This document shows, piece after piece, positions 57,747 through 64,000 of a stretch of 64,000 nucleotides of DNA. The stretch spans positions 1 through 64,000 of the forward strand of contig DAHWOV010000001.1 in NCBI GenBank assembly GCA_027339205.1. The letters are read 5' to 3'. The DNA is from JAJYVT01 sp027339205 (GTDB lineage Bacteria > Actinomycetota > Acidimicrobiia > Acidimicrobiales > RAAP-2). Both the position numbers and the translations under genes were made by a program. Positions within the stretch are counted from its first letter, which is position 1. Each line of letters starts with the position of its first letter. The notes beneath the pieces were generated by a model that did not search any database, had not been told where the DNA came from, and saw only the letters and a list, made by a program, of their open reading frames with translations.

Positions 57747-59336
57747 GTGCCGAGCGACGAGACCCTCCGCAAGACCGACTCGGGCATCGAGATCCGCCCC
57801 GTCTACGGCCCCGGGGACCTCGAGGGATGGGACCCCGAGGTCCAGCTCGGCGCTCCGGGTCGCTACCCCTTCACCCGCGGCGTCCATCCCGAGATGTACC
57901 GGCGCCGGCTGTGGACGATGCGCCAGTACGCCGGTTTCGGGACCGCGGAGGCGACCAACCAGCGGTTCAAGTTCCTCCTCCGCCACGGGCAGACGGGGCT
58001 CTCGTGCGCCTTCGACCTCCCGACCCAGATGGGCTACGACTCGGACCACCCGCGCGCCGAGGGAGAGGTCGGCAAGGTGGGCGTCGCCATCGACTCGCTC
58101 GCCGACATGCGCCTGCTCCTCGACGGGCTGCCGCTCGACACCGTGACGACGTCGATGACGATCAACGCTACGGCTGCCATCCTGCTGCTCCTCTACGAAC
58201 TGGTCGCAGAGGAGCAGGGAGTGCGCGGCGACCAGCTGGGTGGCACCGTCCAGAACGACATCTTGAAGGAGTACGTCGCACGCGGGACGTACATCTACCC
58301 ACCCCGCCCCTCGATGCGGCTGATCGTCGACACGTTCTCGTACTGCCGGGAGCATTTGCCGAACTGGAACACCATCTCGATCTCGGGCTACCACATCCGC
58401 GAAGCGGGCTCGACGGCGGTCCAGGAGGTCGCGTTCACCCTCGCGGACGGGATCGCGTACGTCGAGGCGGCGAGAGAAGCTGGGCTCGAGGTGGACGAGC
58501 TCGCGCCGAGATTGTCATTCTTCTTCAACGCGCACAACAACCTCTTCGAAGAGGTCGCCAAGTTCCGCGCCGCCCGCCGCATGTGGGCGCGGATCATGAC
58601 CGAGCGGTTCGGTGCGCGCGAAGACCGCTCGAAGCTGCTGCGGTTCCACGCGCAGACCGGCGGGTCGACGCTCACGGCGCAGCAGCCGGACAACAACATC
58701 GTCCGCGTCACGGTGCAGGCGCTCGCCGCCGTGCTCGGGGGCACCCAGAGCCTCCACACCAACGGCTTCGACGAAGCGCTCGGCCTCCCGACGGAGCGGG
58801 CGGCGAAGCTCGCGTTGCGCACCCAGCAGGTCATCGGCCACGAGTCGGGCGTCGCGGACACGGTCGACCCGCTCGGCGGCTCCTACTACGTCGAGTGCCT
58901 CACCGACGAGGTGGAGCGCAAGGCGCTCGACTACCTCTGGCGCATCGACGAAATGGGCGGCGCGGTTGCCGCGATCGAAGCCGGGTTCCTCCAGGCGGAG
59001 ATCGAAGCGGCGGCGTACGAGTACGCGAAGGCGGTGGACGACGGCGAGAAGGTCGTGGTCGGGGTCAACCGGTTCGTCGACGCGGATGCCGAGGCGCCGG
59101 AGGTCTTCCCGGTGGACCCCGAGCTCCAACGCGCACAGGTGGCGCGCGTCGCCCGGGTCCGTGCCGAGCGCGACGCGGCCGCCGTGGAGGCCGCCCTCGA
59201 GGACGTCCGCGCCGCGGCGCGCGGCACGCAGAACCTGCTCGTCCCGATGAAAGAGGCGCTCAGGCGGATGGCGACCCTCGGAGAGGTCTCAGACGCCCTT
59301 CGCGCCGAGTGGGGCGTGTACCAGCCAGGCGGCTGA
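57747..59336 (+). CDS. Methylmalonyl-CoA mutase-type large subunit, without B12 domain
   Basis: This adenosylcobalamin-dependent acyl-CoA mutase catalytic subunit has 529 residues. Motifs: YPFTRGVHPEMYRRRLWTMRQYAGF, SCAFDLPTQMGYDSDHP, NDILKEYVARGTYIYPP, ISGYHIREAG and QTGGSTLTAQQP. It ends without the DxHxxG cobalamin-binding domain, so the small B12 subunit is encoded elsewhere, as in archaeal-type mutases or hydroxyisobutyryl-CoA mutase. GTG at 57747 is chosen for the TAGCCT hexamer and family N-terminus. Carboxylase genes lie downstream. Confidence 0.9.
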   Translation: MPSDETLRKTDSGIEIRPVYGPGDLEGWDPEVQLGAPGRYPFTRGVHPEMYRRRLWTMRQYAGFGTAEATNQRFKFLLRHGQTGLSCAFDLPTQMGYDSDHPRAEGEVGKVGVAIDSLADMRLLLDGLPLDTVTTSMTINATAAILLLLYELVAEEQGVRGDQLGGTVQNDILKEYVARGTYIYPPRPSMRLIVDTFSYCREHLPNWNTISISGYHIREAGSTAVQEVAFTLADGIAYVEAAREAGLEVDELAPRLSFFFNAHNNLFEEVAKFRAARRMWARIMTERFGAREDRSKLLRFHAQTGGSTLTAQQPDNNIVRVTVQALAAVLGGTQSLHTNGFDEALGLPTERAAKLALRTQQVIGHESGVADTVDPLGGSYYVECLTDEVERKALDYLWRIDEMGGAVAAIEAGFLQAEIEAAAYEYAKAVDDGEKVVVGVNRFVDADAEAPEVFPVDPELQRAQVARVARVRAERDAAAVEAALEDVRAAARGTQNLLVPMKEALRRMATLGEVSDALRAEWGVYQPGG

Positions 59337-59344
59337 ACCTGCCC

Positions 59345-59419
59345 GGCCTCGAAGGTGCCGGCCTCGAATCCGCCGGCCTCGAATCCGCCGGCCTCGAAGG
59401 TGCCGGCCTCGAAGGTGTC
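59345..59419. repeat. 15-bp tandem repeat, five units
   Basis: GGCCTCGAAGGTGCC and GGCCTCGAATCCGCC alternate for five units between the convergent mutase and M20 genes. The period is a multiple of three. Confidence 0.85.
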
Positions 59420-60605
59420 AGCTCAAGAGCTGCCGGCGCCGCTCGCGCTCGCGCTGCAGGTGCTCGCGCAGGGAGGGCTGGACCGCCGCGTCGATCGCCG
59501 TCCAGGCCATGGCGAGCGCGCCGTCGTGGACGGCGGCGTCCGCGGAGGGAGAGATGCACGCGGCAGCGAACGCGTGCTGGTGGTTGACCGCTCCCTTCGC
59601 GTCGATGGCGATCAGCGGATGGATCGCAGGGACGGCGAGGGACACGTTGGCCATGTCGGTCGACAGCGTCGGGAGCGGGGCACCTTCGTCGTCGAGGGTG
59701 AAGCGGCGCCCGAGGGCCTCGGCGTTGGCGCGGTAGGCGGCGAGGAGCCCGGGGTCGCTCTCCATGTGCGAGTAGACGGGCGAGAGCTCCTCGAAGGCCG
59801 CGCTCGCGCCGGTCGCGAGCGCGCCCGCTTCGAAGCACGCGCGCACCCGGGGGTCGAGCCGCTCCAGGTCCGCGAGCGTCGTCGCCCTGCACATGAAGCG
59901 GCCCCGCACCCTCTCGGGGATGATGTTCGCCGCGACGCCACCTTCGAGGACCACGCCGTGCGCTTGATCACCCGGACGGAACTGCTGGCGGAGGAGGCCG
60001 ATGCCCACCTCAGCGACGGTCATCGCGTCGAGCGCGTTGACCCCCTCCCAGGGAGCTGCCGACGCGTGCGCCTCGCGCCCGGCGAAGGTCACGTCGAAGT
60101 GCGACACGGCGAGACACTGTCCCGCGAGGCGCTCGGAGCTCCACGGGTGCACCATCATCGCCGCATGCACCCCGTCGAAGCCTCCCCGCTCGAGCATGAC
60201 GACCTTGCCGCCGCCGCCCTCCTCTGCGGGCGTTCCCAGCACGAGCACGCTGAGCCCGACATCGTCGGCCACCTCCGCCAGCGCGAGTCCCGCGCCGACG
60301 GCCGCGGCGGCGATCACGTTGTGACCGCACGCGTGGCCGACGACGGGCAGCGCGTCGTACTCGGCGCAGACCGCGACCACGAGCGGGCCGCTGCCTGCTC
60401 GCGCCGAGAAGGCCGTCGGCATCCCGTACGCGCCGGGCGTGACCTCGAAGCCGTCGAGCATGCCCTCCACGGCGGCCGCGGACCGGTGCTCCTCGAACGC
60501 CGTCTCCGGGTGCGCGTGCAGATCGTGGCTGAGCGCGCGCAGCTCGTGCATGCGGCGCTCGACGACCGATGCCGCGCGCGCCTTGGGGTCTCGTGTGCCG
60601 GGCAC
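59418..60605 (-). CDS. M20-family amidohydrolase (AbgB/HipO-like)
   Basis: This is a 395-residue metallopeptidase-like amidohydrolase. Metal and active-site motifs are DALPVVGHACGHNVIAAA, GTPAEEGGGGKVVML, and GREAHASAAPWEGVNALDA in the lid; LSTDMANVSLAVPAIHPLI follows. It starts with ATG at 60605, 7 bp after the carboxylase stop, so it may be in the same operon. Typical substrates are N-acyl amino acids or aminobenzoyl-glutamate. The 3' end lies in the repeat array. Confidence 0.9.
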   Translation of the reverse strand: MPGTRDPKARAASVVERRMHELRALSHDLHAHPETAFEEHRSAAAVEGMLDGFEVTPGAYGMPTAFSARAGSGPLVVAVCAEYDALPVVGHACGHNVIAAAAVGAGLALAEVADDVGLSVLVLGTPAEEGGGGKVVMLERGGFDGVHAAMMVHPWSSERLAGQCLAVSHFDVTFAGREAHASAAPWEGVNALDAMTVAEVGIGLLRQQFRPGDQAHGVVLEGGVAANIIPERVRGRFMCRATTLADLERLDPRVRACFEAGALATGASAAFEELSPVYSHMESDPGLLAAYRANAEALGRRFTLDDEGAPLPTLSTDMANVSLAVPAIHPLIAIDAKGAVNHQHAFAAACISPSADAAVHDGALAMAWTAIDAAVQPSLREHLQRERERRRQLLS

Positions 60606-60612
60606 GGCCGCG

Positions 60613-62454
60613 CTACTCGATGATCGCGACGACGTCGCCGCCGCCGACGGAGTCGCCAGCCGCCACCCGGACCTCCTTCACCACGCCGTCCCGGTCGGCG
60701 TTGATCGCGTTCTCCATCTTCATGGCCTCCAAGATGCAGACCGTCTGCCCGGCTTGCACGTTGTCGCCGGGCGCGACCAGCACCGACACGATCGTCCCTT
60801 GCATCGGGACGGTGACCGCGCCGGACCCGGCCGCGGCGCTCGTCGCGTGCGATGCGTGCGGCCGCGGCCGGCCGGGTGCCCTTCGGGGCGCAAGGCCGCG
60901 TGTCGGCGTGCCGCCCGGCTCGTCGGCGCCGAGCGGCAGCCAGAGCTTCAGGCGGTAGCGGCGCCCGTCGACTTCGGCGGTGATCTCCCTCGCGCCGAGC
61001 TCCGACGTCCCCGTGCCGGCCGCGCCCCCCGTGCCGGCCGCGCCCCCCGTGCCGGACCCGGCGACCGTGCCGGACCCGGCGACGGTGCCGGACCCGGCGG
61101 CGGTGAGGTCGGAGAGGTCCAGCCGCTCCTCGACCCACTTGGTGGAGTGGCGCGCCTCGGCGAAGTCGGGATGCTCGAGGATGGCGATGTCGGCGGGGAT
61201 GGTCGTCGCGATCCCGGTGATGCGCGTCTCACCCAGCGCGCGCAGCATGCGGCGGCGGGCCGCGTCGCGGTCCTCGGCCCAGACGATGAGCTTGGCGACC
61301 AGGTTGTCGTAGTACTGGCTGACCGTGTCCCCGGCTCCGTACCCGGCGTCGAGGCGCACCCCCGGGCCGCCGGGGGCGTCGAAGGCGGTGATGGTCCCCG
61401 GCGAGGGGGAGAACCGGCCGGCGGTGGGGTCTTCGGCGTTGATCCGCACCTCGATCGCGTGCCCCCGCCGCTCGATGTCCGCCTGCTCGAAGGGCAGCCG
61501 CTCGCCCGCCGCGATGCGGAGCTGCCAGGCGACGAGGTCGAGGCCGGTCACGAGCTCGGTGACGGGGTGCTCCACCTGGAGGCGGGTGTTCATCTCGAGG
61601 AAGTAGATCTCCCCGTCCTCGTAGAGGAACTCGACCGTGCCGGCGTTCACGTAGCCGCAGGCCTCGGAGACCTTCACCGCCGCCGCGCCCATCGCTTGGC
61701 GGACCTCGTCGGGGAAGCCGGGGGCCGGTGACTCCTCGATGAGCTTCTGGTGCCTGCGCTGCGCGGAGCAGTCACGTTCGCCGAGCCACAGGACGTTGCC
61801 GTGGGTGTCCGCGAGCACCTGCATCTCCACGTGCCTGGGCCAGGCCAGGTACCGCTCGAGGTAGACCTCCGCCCTGCCGAAGTAGGCCTGGGCCTCGCGC
61901 TGGGCGGAGGCGACCGCCTCCTCCGCCTCCTCGGCGCTCCGGACGACCCTCATCCCCCGGCCGCCGCCGCCGAACGCCGCCTTGATCGCCACCGGCCAGC
62001 CGTGAGCGCCGGCGAAGTCGACCACCTCGCCGGGTCCCAAGATCGGCTCGGAGCGTCCGGGCACCCCCGGCACGCCGGCCCGGTCTGCGGCGAGGCGGGA
62101 GCTGATCTTGTCCCCCATCACCTCCATGGCCTCGGGCGGGGGGCCGACGAAGGCGACCCCGAGGGAGGTGACCGCTCGTGCGAAGTCGGCGTTCTCGGAG
62201 AAGAAGCCGTACCCGGGATGGACCGCGTCGGCACCGCTTCGCCGGAGGGCTTCGAGGATCGCCTCGGTGTTGAGGTAGCTCTCGGCGGCGGTCTGCCCCC
62301 CGAGGGCGTAGGCCTCGTCGGCCATCCGCACGTGCATGGCCTCGCGGTCGAGGTCCGAGTACACGGCGACGGTCGCGATCCCCATCTCCCTGCAGGTGCG
62401 CATGACCCGGACGGCGATCTCCCCGCGGTTTGCAACGAGGACCTTTTGGAGCAC
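60613..62454 (-). CDS. Acyl-CoA carboxylase biotin carboxylase/BCCP fusion
   Basis: This is a 613-residue alpha subunit of an acetyl/propionyl-CoA carboxylase. The biotin carboxylase part is complete (VANRGEIAVRVMRTC, GGGGRGMRVV, ERDCSAQRRHQKL, FLEMNTRLQVEHPVTE). A low-complexity GSGTVAGSGTGGAAGTG linker follows, then a BCCP domain with biotinyl Lys579 in EAMKMEN. GTG at 62454 is the start. The carboxyltransferase subunit is not in the window. It is divergent from birA, which encodes the ligase that would biotinylate it. Confidence 0.95.
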   Translation of the reverse strand: MLQKVLVANRGEIAVRVMRTCREMGIATVAVYSDLDREAMHVRMADEAYALGGQTAAESYLNTEAILEALRRSGADAVHPGYGFFSENADFARAVTSLGVAFVGPPPEAMEVMGDKISSRLAADRAGVPGVPGRSEPILGPGEVVDFAGAHGWPVAIKAAFGGGGRGMRVVRSAEEAEEAVASAQREAQAYFGRAEVYLERYLAWPRHVEMQVLADTHGNVLWLGERDCSAQRRHQKLIEESPAPGFPDEVRQAMGAAAVKVSEACGYVNAGTVEFLYEDGEIYFLEMNTRLQVEHPVTELVTGLDLVAWQLRIAAGERLPFEQADIERRGHAIEVRINAEDPTAGRFSPSPGTITAFDAPGGPGVRLDAGYGAGDTVSQYYDNLVAKLIVWAEDRDAARRRMLRALGETRITGIATTIPADIAILEHPDFAEARHSTKWVEERLDLSDLTAAGSGTVAGSGTVAGSGTGGAAGTGGAAGTGTSELGAREITAEVDGRRYRLKLWLPLGADEPGGTPTRGLAPRRAPGRPRPHASHATSAAAGSGAVTVPMQGTIVSVLVAPGDNVQAGQTVCILEAMKMENAINADRDGVVKEVRVAAGDSVGGGDVVAIIE

Positions 62455-62476
62455 GGGTCAACACTTGCACGCCACG

Positions 62477-62482
62477 TAGGGT
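62477..62482 (+). promoter_or_regulatory. Putative -10 hexamer TAGGGT (leaderless birA)
   Basis: TAGGGT lies 7 nt before ATG 62490, in the 35-bp space between divergent birA and the carboxylase. Confidence 0.45.
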
Positions 62483-62489
62483 GGCCGCC

Positions 62490-63260
62490 ATGACGGCGGT
62501 CACCTGGGACGTCCGCAGGTTCACCACGCTCGAGTCCACGAACGACTGGCTCCTCAGGCGTGCCCGAGAAGGGGCCCCGGCCGGGCTGGTCGCGCTGGCC
62601 GACCACCAGCGGGCGGGGAGGGGGCGCATGGGCCGGCGCTGGGAGGCCCCTCCTGGGCGGTGCCTCCTCGTCTCGGTGCTCCTGCGCCCGGTGGCGCCTC
62701 CCGGCGCGCTGTTCGCCTGCACGGCCGCCGTCGCGCTGGCGGCGGCGGACGCGTGCGCCGCCGTGGCGGGCGTCGAGCCGACGGTCAAGTGGCCCAACGA
62801 CCTCCTCATCGGCGAGCGCAAGGTGGCGGGCGTCCTCGCCGAGTCCGACGCCTCGGCCCAAGGCGGTCGTCCCGGCAGCGTCGCGGTGGTCGTCGGCATC
62901 GGGGTGAACCTCGACTGGGAAGGCCCCCCGGGTGCCGACGCCACGTCCCTCGCCGCCTACGCCTCCGGCCCGGTGGGGCGCGAGCCGCTCCTGGAGGTCA
63001 TGCTCGACGAGCTCTCAGGCCGAGCGGCGATGCTGGACACCGACGAGGCGCGGCGTGCGATCGTCGCCGAGCTGCGCGCCCGGTGCGCGACGCTGGGCAG
63101 GCAGGTGGCAGTGGAGATGGCCGGCGGCCGACGGCTGCTCGGCACCGCGAGCGCGCTCGGCGACGACGGCCGCCTGGTCGTGGCGACCGCCGAGGGAGAC
63201 GTCGCGGTGTCTGCGGGCGACGTGGTCCACCTCCGGCCCGCAGCCGGGGAGCCCGAGTAG
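62490..63260 (+). CDS. birA: Biotin–[acetyl-CoA-carboxylase] ligase
   Basis: This enzyme attaches biotin to the carboxylase BCCP. The 256-residue protein has the catalytic core: TTLESTNDWLLRRA, DHQRAGRGRMGRRWEAPPG (biotinyl-AMP loop), VKWPNDLLIGERKVAGVL and GIGVNLDWEG, followed by the C-terminal SH3-like domain. There is no N-terminal helix-turn-helix, so it does not act as a repressor like E. coli BirA. ATG 62490 is supported by TAGGGT upstream. Its stop codon is shared with the hexamer of the next gene. Confidence 0.95.
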   Translation: MTAVTWDVRRFTTLESTNDWLLRRAREGAPAGLVALADHQRAGRGRMGRRWEAPPGRCLLVSVLLRPVAPPGALFACTAAVALAAADACAAVAGVEPTVKWPNDLLIGERKVAGVLAESDASAQGGRPGSVAVVVGIGVNLDWEGPPGADATSLAAYASGPVGREPLLEVMLDELSGRAAMLDTDEARRAIVAELRARCATLGRQVAVEMAGGRRLLGTASALGDDGRLVVATAEGDVAVSAGDVVHLRPAAGEPE

Positions 63261-63263
63261 GCT
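63258..63263 (+). promoter_or_regulatory. Putative -10 hexamer TAGGCT overlapping the birA stop
   Basis: TAGGCT begins with the birA stop codon and ends 9 nt before ATG 63273. This may be an independent leaderless promoter or chance. Confidence 0.35.
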
Positions 63264-63272
63264 TCTGCCTCC

Positions 63273-64000
63273 ATGCGCGTTCTCGTGACCGGCGGTGCCG
63301 GGTTCATCGGGTCCAATTTCGTCCGCTACTGGGCCGAGGAGCACCCCGGAGACCTTGTCGTCGTGTACGACGCGCTCACCTACGCAGGGACACCGTCGAA
63401 CCTCGAAGGGCTCGACGTGCAGCTCGTCCAGGGGGACGTCTGCGACCTGGAGCTCGCGGCAGCGACCCTCGAGCGCGGCGACATCGACACCGTCGTCCAC
63501 TTCGCGGCGGAGTCGCACAATTCCCTGGCGGTCCTCGACCCGGCCCGGTTCTTCCGCACGAACGTGCTCGGGACCCAGACGATGCTCGAGGCCGCGCGCC
63601 GCCACGGGGTCTCGAGGTTCCACCACGTCTCCACGTGCGAGGTCTACGGCGATCTCGCGCTCGACTCCGAGGAGCGTTTCAGCGAGGAGAGCCCCTACCG
63701 GCCCCGGACGCCCTACAACGCCTCGAAGGCCGGTGCCGACCACGCAGTGCGCGCGTACGCGGAGACCTACGGCCTGCCGGTGACGATCACCAACTGCGCG
63801 AACAACTACGGCCCGTACCAGTTCCCCGAGAAGGTGATCCCGCTCTTCACGACGCATGCGCTCGACGACGAGCCGCTGCCGTTGTACGCCTCGACCCAGC
63901 ACCGCAGGGAATGGCTGCACGTACGCGACCACTGCCGGGCGATCGACCTCGTCCTCGAGCGCGGCCGGCCCGGCGAGACCTACCACGTCGGCAGCGGCGT
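63273..64000 (+). CDS. rmlB: dTDP-glucose 4,6-dehydratase (partial, 3' end off window)
   Basis: This NAD-dependent SDR enzyme makes dTDP-4-keto-6-deoxyglucose for rhamnose and other deoxysugars. Motifs: VTGGAGFIGSNFVR, DALTYAGTPSNL, HFAAESHNSLAV (the usual motif is HFAAESHVDRS), STCEVYGDL, and YNASKAGADH with the catalytic Tyr/Lys. CANNYGPYQFPEK and REWLHVRDHC are also family-typical. Cys and Asn differences from canonical RmlB are visible in HNSL and STCEVYG. The last third lies beyond the window. Confidence 0.9.
   Translation, partial: MRVLVTGGAGFIGSNFVRYWAEEHPGDLVVVYDALTYAGTPSNLEGLDVQLVQGDVCDLELAAATLERGDIDTVVHFAAESHNSLAVLDPARFFRTNVLGTQTMLEAARRHGVSRFHHVSTCEVYGDLALDSEERFSEESPYRPRTPYNASKAGADHAVRAYAETYGLPVTITNCANNYGPYQFPEKVIPLFTTHALDDEPLPLYASTQHRREWLHVRDHCRAIDLVLERGRPGETYHVGSG

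Overview
The window is very GC-rich, densely packed bacterial chromosome. An MtrA–MtrB–GerMN-lipoprotein operon, CWB2 cell-wall-binding repeats, a homodimeric AceE-type pyruvate dehydrogenase, DUF2510 and DUF6295 proteins and many GTG starts point to an actinobacterium. The class Acidimicrobiia is my best guess, but it is an inference from gene content and was not tested. Many genes have a TANNNT hexamer 6-9 nt before the start codon and no Shine-Dalgarno sequence, as expected for leaderless transcripts.

Layout. 1-9.9 kb: ClC channel (C-terminus outside the window), MarR regulator, thiolase, SRPBCC protein, orphan OmpR-type response regulator, dienelactone hydrolase plus DUF6295 protein, CtaG-like membrane protein, and a secreted GH25-like/CWB2 protein. 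10-20.5 kb: a lipoate and 2-oxoacid dehydrogenase region with aceE on the minus strand and rnhA, SDR, aldo/keto reductase, lpd, E2 and a fused lipB-lipA gene on the plus strand. 20.6-26.5 kb: cobalamin-dependent metH divergent from a PduO-type cobalamin adenosyltransferase, then leucyl aminopeptidase.

26.7-33.1 kb is accessory. A tRNA-Thr(TGT) gene is followed by a 3.05-kb insertion element with terminal inverted repeats and 6-bp flanking direct repeats. The element carries a DDE-type transposase, a degenerate tyrosine-recombinase-like protein and a DUF6788 protein. Next come a VapBC pair and an arsenic locus (arsR, a decayed arsI/cadI remnant, arsM).

33.1-38.2 kb is an Fe(III)-type ABC importer operon with an FTR1/COG4280-like membrane protein. 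38.2-51 kb holds signalling and regulation: a GGDEF cyclase, an HD-GYP phosphodiesterase, a cNMP-binding protein, mtrAB with a short GerMN lipoprotein, a collagen-like membrane protein, a LacI regulator and a hydroxyisobutyrate dehydrogenase-like enzyme. 51-57.7 kb holds a nitroreductase, a rhodanese–ThiF/MoeB fusion, and a tightly overlapping operon of histidine phosphatase, ComA-like phosphosulfolactate synthase, VOC protein, acyl-CoA synthetase and acyltransferase-3. 57.7-64 kb holds a methylmalonyl-CoA mutase-type large subunit, an M20 amidohydrolase, a biotin carboxylase–BCCP fusion divergent from birA, and the start of rmlB.

Several groups fit together functionally. LipB/LipA would lipoylate the E2 beside them. 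PduO can make adenosylcobalamin for the mutase, and BirA would biotinylate the carboxylase next to it. The main candidate for an undescribed system is the ComA–VOC–acyl-CoA ligase–acyltransferase operon, followed by the three-gene mobile element.
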